NCBI RefSeq assembly: GCF_024464655.1
Contig: NZ_JANHAV010000007.1
Coordinates: 121,082-185,081, forward strand
DNA length: 64,000 nucleotides
From: Halobellus inordinatus
GTDB lineage: Archaea > Halobacteriota > Halobacteria > Halobacteriales > Haloferacaceae
Direction of reading: 5' to 3'
A program made the position numbers and the translations under genes. The notes beneath the pieces were generated by a model. That model was given only the letters and a program-made list of their open reading frames with translations. It was not told the origin of the DNA and did no database searches. Shown here in pieces: positions 32,346 to 41,141 of this stretch (within the stretch, counting starts at the first letter, position 1; the number at the start of each line of letters is the position of its first letter).

Positions 32346-33364
32346 CGGAGCGCCCCGACCTCTCACTCCGAAGTGTCCTCTCCGCAGTCGCCCCCGGTCA
32401 GAGCGTCACTTCCGTGAACTCGATCGAGCGAGGGAACCGCAAACGGACCGCAGTCGTCCGGTTCGCAGGCGCCGACCCGATCGTCGTCCAGCAGACGCCG
32501 ACCCCGAGGAGTGCCCGGGTCGAAGCACGCCTGCTCGCGGCGATCGACGAGCGGACGTCGGTCCCGGTCGCCCGCCCCATCGACAGCGGCGACACCGGCG
32601 ACGACGGGTGGCTCGTCACGCCGCTCCTCGCCGGAGACGACCTCCACGAGGCGTTCGTCGATATCGACGCAGCCACGCAGCAGGCAATCGCCGGCGCGTT
32701 CGGTCGCTTCCTCGCGGAACTTCACGAGGTTTTCCAGTTCGGCCGGTACGGTCCGCTCGCGGTCGACAATGGCGATCTCGTCACCGAAATCCGATCCCCT
32801 CGGTCCACGCCGATTGGCGACGAGTTCGACCTGGAAGACGGGATTTCTGGCGGTGTCGCCGCCGCCACGCCGGCGGAGTGGCGCGAGTGGCTGGTCACAT
32901 ACGGACGGGCGAACGTCGCTCGACTGCCCTCTGAGTTCGACGACCTCCGATCGGAGCTCCTCGATGTGGTCGCGAGCCTCCCGGCGACGACGGGACCGGC
33001 ACCGCGGTTGTTCCCGTGGGACTTTCGACCCGGGAACGCACTGGTCGCCGACGGCACTGTCACGGCCGTACTCGACTGGGAGTATCCCCTCGCCGCCGAC
33101 CCTGCGCTGTCGGTAGCGAAGGCGGAGTACCTCGTCGCGGACTGGTATGTGTCCGAAGTGCGGGCCGATCGGCTCCGCGCGGCGTTTCGTGAAGGGTATA
33201 CGTCCGTCCGCGACATCCCGGAGATCAGACCGGCACACCGCGTCTGTGCGATCGCGAGCGCTGCGGTGGACTCACGCGGCGTCGTCACGAACCCGCAGTA
33301 CCCGCCGGTCGGGCGGGCGGCCGCCGTCGAATTTCATCGGCGGGCGCTCGAACGAGTCCTGTGA
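32342..33364 (+). CDS. Aminoglycoside-phosphotransferase-fold kinase
   Basis: This is a 340-residue APH/choline-kinase-like protein. The N-lobe contains IVVQQTPTPRSARVEARLLA (nucleotide-binding Lys position replaced or shifted). The catalytic loop is FPWDFRPGNALV, with Trp at the usual His but Asp and Asn kept, followed by the metal-binding AVLDWEYPLA. A small-molecule kinase role (sugar, choline-like or antibiotic-like substrate) is likely, but the substrate is not readable. It overlaps the HAD phosphatase gene by 4 bp, so the two are translationally coupled. Confidence 0.8.
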   Translation: MTERPDLSLRSVLSAVAPGQSVTSVNSIERGNRKRTAVVRFAGADPIVVQQTPTPRSARVEARLLAAIDERTSVPVARPIDSGDTGDDGWLVTPLLAGDDLHEAFVDIDAATQQAIAGAFGRFLAELHEVFQFGRYGPLAVDNGDLVTEIRSPRSTPIGDEFDLEDGISGGVAAATPAEWREWLVTYGRANVARLPSEFDDLRSELLDVVASLPATTGPAPRLFPWDFRPGNALVADGTVTAVLDWEYPLAADPALSVAKAEYLVADWYVSEVRADRLRAAFREGYTSVRDIPEIRPAHRVCAIASAAVDSRGVVTNPQYPPVGRAAAVEFHRRALERVL

Positions 33365-33481
33365 CGCGATTAGCGACTGCGAGTGCAGGTAGATAGAACG
33401 CTGAGAGAGCACATCAGACCGGCAGCCCATCTGATCGTCAGCGCGACGATTCGATTCCGGCGGGTGGAAACCGTGCGCCGA

Positions 33482-34999
33482 TCAGTACGTCGCGTCGACG
33501 ATATCGTCGTCGAGGGCCTCGAACTGCGCGAGGTACTCCTGCCGTTCCGTGCGCAGCGCGCTGTGTGCGTCCGCGAAGTCCTCGACGTGATCGGCGACGA
33601 CGTACCGGTCGATGTCGATGCCGGGGACCTCTGTGGGGACGGTCAGCCCGAGAGAGTCGTCGGCCGCCCATTCGATCGTGTCGCGCGCGACGCCTTCGAG
33701 AATAGCGACGGTCTCTTCGACACCGACGTCGACGGGGTCGTCGGTCCCGACGACGCCGGTGTTGATGACGAAACAGTCGAGGTCGAGGTCGGCGATCAGG
33801 TCGCGGAAGCGGTTGCCCTCTTCGCCCTCCGATCCGATGATGAACGGGTTCGTGCCGACGACGCGGATCGACTCACCGATGCGCGAGGGGTCGCCAGCGC
33901 TCGTCTCGACGGATTCGCCGAGCATAAACGCGACAGCCGCCTGCGCGTCCGAGAGTTTCGCGATCGGCGGCATCAGCGGGTTGCGGGTGATGAAGAACAC
34001 CTGATCGACCTCCTGAAGGTCGATGTCGTCGGCCGAGCTTTCGAGGTAGTCGCGACGGATCACCGCGCGGGCGTTGCGGCCGTGCCGCGGTTCGTCGAAG
34101 TGGACCGTTCCGTCGTCGTCGACGGCGACGTTTTCGAGGACGGCGCTCTCGTCGGTCGCCGCGCTGTGGAGTTCGGGCTGTTCGTCGGCGTCGAGGCCGA
34201 GGGTCTTGATGTAGAGCCCGCTTCCTTCACTCCCAGCGACGGTGCCCGAGGGCAGCAGCGCACAGACGTCGTCCTGCAGCATCTCGGCACCTTCGGGATC
34301 GTCGAGCCAGAGTCCGTGACTGGTCAGCGTGGACTTGCCCGTCCCGGACAGTCCGAGGAACAACTGCCCGACCTCCCGATCGCCGTCCTCGTCGTCGAGG
34401 GTGACGCGTTTGCTGCCGGCGTGCAGTCCGAGACCGCCCGCCTGCTTCGCGCGGCGCATAAAGAGCCGCAGGAACGACTTCTTCGCCTCGCCCGTGTAGT
34501 CGCTTCCGAGCACCGTCGTCAGCCCCTCGTCGGGAAGTACGCGGATGCGTGGCTCGTCGGTCGCGTCAGGTAGTTGGACGGTGACGAAGTCGGGCGACGC
34601 GTCCTCCGGGGCCGGTTCGAGGAGTTTCGCCCACGCCAGCGCGATTCGTCCGTACTCCTTGGGGACGAAGAGGCGACACACGGCGGCGACCTCCTCGTGT
34701 CGGCCGACGACCCGGTCGACACAGAGGACGTCGTTGGAGGCATCGTTGACCCAGTCGATGCCCTGCTCGAAGACGTCGATGTCCTCGGCATCGAACGACC
34801 CGTCGACGTTGTTTACCGTCCGGTCTGCGCTCCGGGAGCGGTACTCACTCACGTAGGAGGGTGCTCCGAACTCGGTCGTCGTTTCGAGGGGCGCGGAGAA
34901 CTCCCGAAGGTCCGCAAACGAGGGGTTGTATGTGACGTGGTCCGCCGCCACCGGATCAGGAAAGTCGGCGACTGTCGGCCAGCGGGTCGAATTTGCCAT
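33482..34999 (-). CDS. pckA: Phosphoenolpyruvate carboxykinase (ATP)
   Basis: This 505-residue enzyme has the kinase P-loop FLGLSGTGKSTLTSHG (about residue 232), the oxaloacetate-site pattern GSDYTGEAKKSF and metal-binding HFDEPRHGRNARAVIRRDYL. It would convert oxaloacetate and ATP to PEP and CO2 for gluconeogenesis. The start is set at 34999 (MANSTRWPTV); the 18 residues before it are not conserved-looking. The gene is divergent from P5C dehydrogenase, whose product glutamate feeds the TCA cycle, and the window also holds PEP synthase. The intergenic region at 35000-35222 is AT-rich and shared. Confidence 0.93.
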   Translation of the reverse strand: MANSTRWPTVADFPDPVAADHVTYNPSFADLREFSAPLETTTEFGAPSYVSEYRSRSADRTVNNVDGSFDAEDIDVFEQGIDWVNDASNDVLCVDRVVGRHEEVAAVCRLFVPKEYGRIALAWAKLLEPAPEDASPDFVTVQLPDATDEPRIRVLPDEGLTTVLGSDYTGEAKKSFLRLFMRRAKQAGGLGLHAGSKRVTLDDEDGDREVGQLFLGLSGTGKSTLTSHGLWLDDPEGAEMLQDDVCALLPSGTVAGSEGSGLYIKTLGLDADEQPELHSAATDESAVLENVAVDDDGTVHFDEPRHGRNARAVIRRDYLESSADDIDLQEVDQVFFITRNPLMPPIAKLSDAQAAVAFMLGESVETSAGDPSRIGESIRVVGTNPFIIGSEGEEGNRFRDLIADLDLDCFVINTGVVGTDDPVDVGVEETVAILEGVARDTIEWAADDSLGLTVPTEVPGIDIDRYVVADHVEDFADAHSALRTERQEYLAQFEALDDDIVDATY

Positions 35000-35222
35000 A
35001 TAGGGTACGATCCGCGATTTGCTCTCATAAGATTGTTGAATGCCGTGTATCAAATAATAAAATTCGTTTTATTTCTTCAGTACTATATAATCGCTCTCCT
35101 ATAGATGCCCGCGGACGCCTGCGACCGCGGCTTCGAGTCGGAAACGGGGCTCCTGTCTCGAAAATAGATAATATATGATATGACTGCGCAATAATATTAG
35201 CTTCCGGAGCGAAACGTAACGT
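35000..35222. promoter_or_regulatory. Divergent promoter region pckA / P5C dehydrogenase
   Basis: These 223 bp contain AT-rich tracts (ATAATAAAATTCGTTTTATT near 35055; ATAATATATGATATGACTGC near 35167) suited to TATA boxes for both genes. AATAAAATTCGTTTTATT at 35056-35073 is a near-perfect inverted repeat. No gene is seen. Confidence 0.45.
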
Positions 35223-36818
35223 ATGGACCCCGTCCCCTTCGAGAACGAGCTCACGTTCGAGACACACCGCCAGAACGACACCGTCGAGGAGTTCCACCAG
35301 TCGTACGAGGACGCAGTCACGGACGTCCGAGCCACGCTCGGGAAATCACATCCGCTGTGGGTCGACGGCGGTCCCGTCGACGCCGACGAGCAGTTCACAG
35401 TCACGAGTCCGGGCGACTTCGACGTCACGATCGGGGAGTTCGCTGCGGGGACCCCCGACGACGTCGATCGCGCGGTCCGAGCGGCGGCCGCCGCGTTCGA
35501 CGAGTGGCGGCACACCGCTGTCGAGGAGCGCGTCGAGATCTTCCGCGACGCTGTCGAGGAGCTCCGTGAACGGAAGTTCGAACTCGCTGCGACGGTCTCG
35601 CTCGAAAACGGCAAGAACCGCACCGAATCCATCGCGGACGTCGACGAGGCGATCGACTTCCTCCGGTTCTACAGCCGCGAACTCGAACGACACGACGGCT
35701 ACGAGTTCGATACCGGCGAACCGACGCCGGGACAGCACTGTCGCAACCTCTTGCGACCGTACGGCGTGTTCGGCGTCATCGCGCCGTTCAACTTCCCGAT
35801 CGCGATCCTCGCGGGGATGACGACGGGGGCAGTCATCACCGGCAACACCGCCGTGGTCAAACCCGCGAGTGCGACACCGTTGATCGCGCACAAATTCGTC
35901 GAGATCCTGACCGACGCCGGCCTGCCCGACGGCGTCATCAATCTCGTCACCGGGGGCGGCAGCACCGTCGGCCAACCCCTCGTCGAACACGAGGACGTCG
36001 CAGGCATCGTCTTCACCGGCTCGCGAGAGGTCGGGCTCTCGATCGAGCGGACGTTCCAAGACCTCGGCAAGCGCGGCCCCGTCATCGCCGAACTCGGCGG
36101 GAAGAACTCCGTGATCGTGACCACCGCGGCAGATATACAGAAGGCCGTCTCCGGCGTGGCGATGGGTGCGTTCTCGTTCAGCGGGCAGAAGTGTTCGGCG
36201 ACTTCCCGCGTCTACGTCCACGAAGACGTGTTCGATCAGTTCCTCTCCCGACTAGTCGAGAAAACGGAGTCGCTCGGAATCGGACCCACCGAGGCCGAGG
36301 AGACGGTCGTCTCCCCGGTCATCGACGACCGGGCACTGGAACGGTACGCCGACATCTGCGAGCAGGCGGCCGCCGAGGGCACGATCCACACGGGCGGCGA
36401 CGTCGTCGACGCCTCCGACCTCCCCGACGGGCGATACGTCGAACCGACCGTCGTCACCGACGTCCCGCACGACCACGCGCTGGCGCGTGAAGAACACTTC
36501 CTCCCGTTCGTGACGGTCCATCCGGTCACGGACTTAGCGGAGGCAATCGACAAGGCCAACGACAGCGACTACGGCCTCTGTGCCGGCCTCTTCTCCGAGG
36601 ACGAGAGCGAGATCGAGACGTGGTTCGATCGGATCGACTCCGGGATGTGTTACGTCAATCGCGCCCAGAGCGCGACGACCGGCGCGCTCGTCCAGGCTCA
36701 GCCCTTCGGCGGTTGGAAGTTCTCGGGGACGACCGGGAAGTTCGCCGGCGGCTACTGGTACCTCCCGCAGTTTATGCGCGAACAGAGTCGGACGCACGTG
36801 AGGGACGCTCGGGAGTGA
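35223..36818 (+). CDS. 1-Pyrroline-5-carboxylate dehydrogenase
   Basis: This 531-residue aldehyde dehydrogenase belongs to the L-glutamate gamma-semialdehyde dehydrogenase (RocA/PutA-type) group. It has the extended N-terminus (FENELTFETHRQNDTVEEFH), the NAD motif VIAPFNFPIAILAGM, the catalytic Glu in VIAELGGKNSVIV and the catalytic Cys in SFSGQKCSATSRVYVHEDV. It oxidises P5C/glutamate semialdehyde to glutamate in proline or ornithine breakdown. No proline dehydrogenase gene is adjacent. The reaction is opposed to the proCBA operon, so it should be controlled separately. Confidence 0.9.
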   Translation: MDPVPFENELTFETHRQNDTVEEFHQSYEDAVTDVRATLGKSHPLWVDGGPVDADEQFTVTSPGDFDVTIGEFAAGTPDDVDRAVRAAAAAFDEWRHTAVEERVEIFRDAVEELRERKFELAATVSLENGKNRTESIADVDEAIDFLRFYSRELERHDGYEFDTGEPTPGQHCRNLLRPYGVFGVIAPFNFPIAILAGMTTGAVITGNTAVVKPASATPLIAHKFVEILTDAGLPDGVINLVTGGGSTVGQPLVEHEDVAGIVFTGSREVGLSIERTFQDLGKRGPVIAELGGKNSVIVTTAADIQKAVSGVAMGAFSFSGQKCSATSRVYVHEDVFDQFLSRLVEKTESLGIGPTEAEETVVSPVIDDRALERYADICEQAAAEGTIHTGGDVVDASDLPDGRYVEPTVVTDVPHDHALAREEHFLPFVTVHPVTDLAEAIDKANDSDYGLCAGLFSEDESEIETWFDRIDSGMCYVNRAQSATTGALVQAQPFGGWKFSGTTGKFAGGYWYLPQFMREQSRTHVRDARE

Positions 36819-36989
36819 TCGGCGTCGCACAGAGCGAATTCGACGACCTGCTCGCGGTGCCCCTCGACTCCCGGCCCTCGAGACGCACCCTATCGACGAG
36901 TCGAACCTCTTACCCGGCTCAGACGCCGGATCTGACCGTCCCGTACGGGCTGGTGGGTTGCCCCGGCTTGTAATCTCGAATCGACGAGG

Positions 36990-37253
36990 TCACTGGTCGG
37001 ACAGTTGGATGGCCAGTTCACGAGCCCGGTCGACGTGTGCGTCCGCTTCTGAATTGCCCGTTTCGTCGATTTCAGCTAAGAGATCGACGATCGTCTGTGC
37101 CCGGCCGGCGGCGACGGTCGGATCGTCTATGTCACGGAGGTCCGACGCGATAGATTCAGCTTCACCCAGTACACGACTGGGCGTCCGGTCGACCGGAAGT
37201 TCGGCCGTCGCCGCCAGTGACTCGTACAATTCGACGCGTGGATCGGCAGTCAT
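36990..37253 (-). CDS. Small acidic helical protein, unknown
   Basis: This is an 87-residue protein, mostly alpha-helical by composition (PSRVLGEAESIASDLRDIDD, then AQTIVDLLAEIDETGNSEAD). It has no Cys, no membrane segment and a strong negative charge. ATG 37253 is preferred to a longer frame starting at 37367, whose first 38 residues are Arg/Ser/Pro-rich and look non-coding. I do not recognise a family. It stands alone, with the P5C dehydrogenase gene ending 171 bp away. Confidence 0.6.
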   Translation of the reverse strand: MTADPRVELYESLAATAELPVDRTPSRVLGEAESIASDLRDIDDPTVAAGRAQTIVDLLAEIDETGNSEADAHVDRARELAIQLSDQ

Positions 37254-37431
37254 CGAACTGAGGTACAGTCCGGGCCGGAAATAGCATTGCGGGTGTTCTC
37301 GGTCGCCCCGCGATCGTCCGTTGTCCCACTGAGCGGTCCTGCTGGATGGGTGCGGGGCCGAATTCAAGCGGCTCTCGACGTGTCGGCGCAGAAAGACCGA
37401 CGTGGTGTTCGTCGTGTCGCCGGCGTAGCTA

Positions 37432-37833
37432 CTATTCCTGGTACGGTGCGTAGCTTATACACCACGCCTCGGGGTCGATCGTCCCCTCGACGATGGCACA
37501 GGCCCCTAACCCGTCGCCGTTCTTGTCCTCGATGTAGAACGTACAGCCGGAACACTGCTGGCCCTCTTTCGGTTCCTCTTGGTACTGTACGTCCGATTTA
37601 GCCGACAGGCTGTCGGGGTCGCGCTCTTGCCCGCCCAGCGACGTTGCCGTGGCGTACTGCTCGGGCACGGTGTCGTCGTCAGACGGCGGCGCCGTCGTCG
37701 TCGGTGCTTCGGTCGTTTCCTCGCCGCCTCCGTCGCCGCCGCCGTTACCGGAACACCCAGCGAGACCAACCACTGCTGTCGTGCCGGTCAGTTGCAAGAA
37801 CCGTCGACGTGAGTTACCGTTTCCGTCTGCCAT
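37432..37833 (-). CDS. High-potential iron-sulfur protein (HiPIP), Tat lipoprotein
   Basis: This 133-residue exported electron carrier has a Tat signal NSRRRFLQLTGTTAVVG followed by lipobox LAGC (Cys27). A Gly/Thr/Pro-rich linker leads to the HiPIP domain VQYQEEPKEGQQCSGCTFYI...GACAIVEG...DPEAWCISY. Cys94, Cys97, Cys112 and Cys125 would bind one 4Fe-4S cluster. HiPIPs shuttle electrons outside the membrane to reaction centres or oxidases. In a haloarchaeon it probably links respiratory complexes to a terminal oxidase. The start 37833 is chosen because the twin-Arg signal follows directly. Confidence 0.88.
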   Translation of the reverse strand: MADGNGNSRRRFLQLTGTTAVVGLAGCSGNGGGDGGGEETTEAPTTTAPPSDDDTVPEQYATATSLGGQERDPDSLSAKSDVQYQEEPKEGQQCSGCTFYIEDKNGDGLGACAIVEGTIDPEAWCISYAPYQE

Positions 37834-38034
37834 ACTCACACAGAAGGCTGGAATCGGCTTACCGCTGCGGGCAGTTCCTGCGGCACGGGAAGTACCCATA
37901 CGTTGATTACGTCAGGAAGCATAATACCGTGTTCTCATAGGGGCGAGCGCGGTGCCACTCAGACAGACGTTCGCCTCGGGTTGATGGATCGCGATACCAG
38001 TAAGCACTCAAAACTGGCACTCCGAGGCGTAGGT

Positions 38035-39609
38035 ATGAGTGTCCCCGATACCTTCGATTCCGACCTGACGCGGGCCCAGTTGGGGCTTGCTGCGGTCGTC
38101 GCCCTCGTCGGCGCGGTACTCACCCTCCCAGCAGTACAGTCCGTACTCTATGGTGCCCTCGTCGGCACGCCCAGCATTCTCCAGTGGGGCATAGTGTCGG
38201 CAGTGATTGCTGCCGTCGGGGTGGTGCGTGAGCGGCAGGAACTGCTGCTGCTCGGCGTCGTCGTCTTCGTCGTCCTCGGCGTCTTCGTCGGCCCGGTCGT
38301 GGGCGGCGTCTACGCGCACACCGATATGGCGACGCAGGTGCAGCAGGACGCGACGCGGTTGGACACGTTGCCAAATACGTCCACGGAGAACGTGCGTGTG
38401 CTGCCCCGGAGCGTCTCCGACAACTACGCGCAATCGTCGATGCAGTATCCGCAGTACCGGCTCACGGGCTCGGACATCGCCTACCACAACGGTTCGTACG
38501 CGTGGTCGCACGGACTCGCGCCTGACAACTTTATGGTGGCGTGGTTCGGCACACAGAGAGGCGCGCTGTACGTCGATATGACGACGACGCAGAAGCGGGT
38601 CCAAGTGGAAGAGCGGACGTTCACCCACGGCCGCGGCCAGCTCTTTTTCGACTCCTATCAGTACCAACAGGTGCTGCACTCCCCGCTGAAGCGCCACAAC
38701 TGGGAGACGACGTTCAACGCCCGAGCGAACGGGACCTCCTACATCGCGCACTCGACGACCGTCTACGACTGGAAGTTCCGGCTCGCACCCATCCCACAGC
38801 TCTATGCAACCCCCCGACACGGGTCCGTCGAGCTAATGCGCTCCGATGGGTCGATCGAGAGTCTGTCACCCGAGGCGGCTCGGTCGTCGCCGCTCCTCCG
38901 CGGGCAGAACTTCTACCCCTACGAACTCACGATGTTCAAAGTCGAGTCGATGCAGTACGTCAACGGCGCGCTCAACAAGTGGTTCTGGAAGGAGGACGTG
39001 TTGGCGATCGCCGATCTCCCCGAAGCGGGCAACAGGTGGCCGATCGTCGTCCCGACCGACGGCGACGACCCCGAATTGACGTACTTCGTCGCCACCGAAC
39101 CCACCGGGAGCGGCAACGGCGTGTACGAGGTCTGGACGATCGACGGCCAGACCGGAGCGATCGGCGTGCAGGGCTACGACGAGTCCCAGATCGGGCCACA
39201 GAAGGCGGTCGACTTCGTCGAGCGTCGGCCGCAGGTCAATCGCCTCTCGAACGCCGACGCGATTGCGCCCGTGCCAGTCGTGAAGGGAGAGACTCTCTAC
39301 TGGCACGTCAAGGTCGTGCCGCGAAGCCGCTCCGGCGTCGTGTACACGGCGTTCGTGAACGCCGAGAGCGGCGACGTCACGCTCGTCGAAGGCACGGAAC
39401 CGATCTACGCCTTCCTGACGCAGTCGGAGTTCGAGAACGTCCAGGACGAGACTGACGACCGGGCCGGTGGGACGACAGTCACGGTCGTGGTGACGAACGC
39501 CGACGGCGAGATCGTGGGCACGCGGAACGTCACTGTCCCCGAGGGCGGTGGCGTCTCGATCAACGTCCGGGATCGGACGGCGAACAACTCCACCGCCCAG
39601 GCGAGCTAG
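38035..39609 (+). CDS. Membrane-anchored protein with large extracellular domain, unknown
   Basis: This 524-residue protein has three N-terminal helices (roughly residues 17-40, 46-62 and 67-92). About 430 mostly beta-rich extracellular residues follow, with many N-x-S/T sites and aromatic patches (e.g. PQYRLTGSDIAYHNGSYAWS; FYPYELTMFKVESMQYVNGA). The segment GVYEVWTIDGQTGAIGVQGY onward resembles a PepSY-like beta module, but I am not sure. The start ATG 38035 gives a sensible N-terminus. No enzymatic motif is evident. It is convergent with the ADP-dependent kinase homologue (10-bp gap). Confidence 0.65.
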   Translation: MSVPDTFDSDLTRAQLGLAAVVALVGAVLTLPAVQSVLYGALVGTPSILQWGIVSAVIAAVGVVRERQELLLLGVVVFVVLGVFVGPVVGGVYAHTDMATQVQQDATRLDTLPNTSTENVRVLPRSVSDNYAQSSMQYPQYRLTGSDIAYHNGSYAWSHGLAPDNFMVAWFGTQRGALYVDMTTTQKRVQVEERTFTHGRGQLFFDSYQYQQVLHSPLKRHNWETTFNARANGTSYIAHSTTVYDWKFRLAPIPQLYATPRHGSVELMRSDGSIESLSPEAARSSPLLRGQNFYPYELTMFKVESMQYVNGALNKWFWKEDVLAIADLPEAGNRWPIVVPTDGDDPELTYFVATEPTGSGNGVYEVWTIDGQTGAIGVQGYDESQIGPQKAVDFVERRPQVNRLSNADAIAPVPVVKGETLYWHVKVVPRSRSGVVYTAFVNAESGDVTLVEGTEPIYAFLTQSEFENVQDETDDRAGGTTVTVVVTNADGEIVGTRNVTVPEGGGVSINVRDRTANNSTAQAS

Positions 39610-39619
39610 CGACCTCGAA

Positions 39620-41011
39620 TCACCTCTTCCCACCTGTGACGGCCACTTCGAGCGCGAAACTGGCCGCGGAGACGATGTCGCCGATGCCGACCGTGCTCGC
39701 GGGGTCTGCGACGACTCGGTTGGGGGCGGCCACGACCCTCGGCGTCGTCAACACGCCGTCTTCGGCGCTGGCACCGACAGCGTCTGCGAGCGTCTCGATC
39801 GCGTGCTTTCCCGACTCTGCGGGGTCGTAGTCGAGCCCCGCTTCGAGATCCTCCGGGGCGCTGATACGGCCGGTGGCCGCCTTCGTCGCCGCGTTGATCG
39901 CGGCGAATTCGAGCCCCCGGCGGACGGCGTCCGGAGAGAGGTACTCGTCCATCACCGCGAGATGGTAGTCCATCGCGTGCAGTCGGATGCAGTCGACGCC
40001 GAGGTGGTCGACGAGGGATTGCAGGACTCGGTAGTGTTCGAGGATCTCCGCCGCAGGCGAGTCCCGATCCGGCAGATCCCCACCGGAGGCCGACGAATCC
40101 GTCGTCGCGCCGTCGCGGTCGACGTCACCCCGCAACAACCCCAGTTCGTTCGGATCGAGACCGATGACGTTCGCCTCCGGGAGGATTATCTCGGTGATCG
40201 CCGCGCGGAGGTCGTCGTCGTGGGTCACGGCGTACTCGACGTGGACCGGAAAGTCGCCGCCGGACCGTAGTCGAGCCAGGGTCTCGCGGGCGTGTCGTAG
40301 CGTCTCCACGTAGCCGTCGTCGATGTTCTCAGGCGTCAGGTTGTGATAGCCCGCCAGTAGGGCACCGTCGATCTCAGCACCCACCTGGTCGACGACCGGA
40401 TCTAGGTCGCCGGCGTGCAAGTCGAACTCCGGCGGTCGCGACGCCGCGATGAATCGGGTGTCGCCGGTCGCGCGGACGCCGAACAACTCTGCTCCCTCCC
40501 GGAACTCGAAGATCCAGTTGATCTTGGTCCGTTCGGTGTTCGTCGCCTCGGCGACCGGGACGAACGAGACCGTTCCGTCTTCGACGCGTGGATATCTGAC
40601 GCCCTCGGGTCGCTCGAACATCGACTGCTGGGTCTCAGACAGGAGATACGTGTACAGTATCGGGGCGGCGTCGAGCGTCGAGAGGAGATTCGTCATAATC
40701 CCCGCCTGTCCGCCCATCTGCATCGCATCCGGTTCCAGTCGCGTCTCCAGTTCGTCCGCGAGTTCGGACGTCATCGCGACTTCGTCGCCTTCCCCCGTCG
40801 CCATCGTGTGTGTGATCGCCGTCGCGAGGTCCGACGCCGAAGCGAGGCGGGCGGGCGGGGCCGCCGTGCCCGGTTCGTCAGGCCGCGGGAGTTCGGCTTC
40901 GAGGGCCGGGCCGACATCGACGACCGCGTCGACGTTCGCGTTGTACGCGAGAAAGACCGGCAGGTCACGGAGTGCGCTGAGGTCGGCGTCGAGGTCGTCT
41001 TGCGGGGACAT
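39620..41011 (-). CDS. ADP-dependent phosphofructokinase/glucokinase family protein
   Basis: This 463-residue protein is homologous to archaeal ADP-dependent sugar kinases of the ribokinase fold. It has an N-terminal sugar-site segment AYNANVDAVVDVG, GGQAGIMTNLLS, the HXE motif in FPVHVEYAV and the C-terminal catalytic GXGD motif (VGIGDIVSAASFALEV). The usual NEXE motif appears as DPNE within GLDPNELGLL, so metal binding could be altered. In hyperthermophiles such enzymes run the ADP-driven Embden-Meyerhof pathway; haloarchaea use other sugar routes, so the role here is open. It is divergent from PEP synthase with 130 bp between starts, suggesting shared control. Confidence 0.8.
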   Translation of the reverse strand: MSPQDDLDADLSALRDLPVFLAYNANVDAVVDVGPALEAELPRPDEPGTAAPPARLASASDLATAITHTMATGEGDEVAMTSELADELETRLEPDAMQMGGQAGIMTNLLSTLDAAPILYTYLLSETQQSMFERPEGVRYPRVEDGTVSFVPVAEATNTERTKINWIFEFREGAELFGVRATGDTRFIAASRPPEFDLHAGDLDPVVDQVGAEIDGALLAGYHNLTPENIDDGYVETLRHARETLARLRSGGDFPVHVEYAVTHDDDLRAAITEIILPEANVIGLDPNELGLLRGDVDRDGATTDSSASGGDLPDRDSPAAEILEHYRVLQSLVDHLGVDCIRLHAMDYHLAVMDEYLSPDAVRRGLEFAAINAATKAATGRISAPEDLEAGLDYDPAESGKHAIETLADAVGASAEDGVLTTPRVVAAPNRVVADPASTVGIGDIVSAASFALEVAVTGGKR

Positions 41012-41141
41012 ATTGGTTCTGTGTTTCGTCCGTTGTGACAAATCAGTAACGACAGTCCGTGTCTCGTCCGCTGTGGCATCGGCGACGCTCCTGTCGATTT
41101 CCTGCCGAACGTTAACACGGATGACCACGTAGTCTCAAGTG

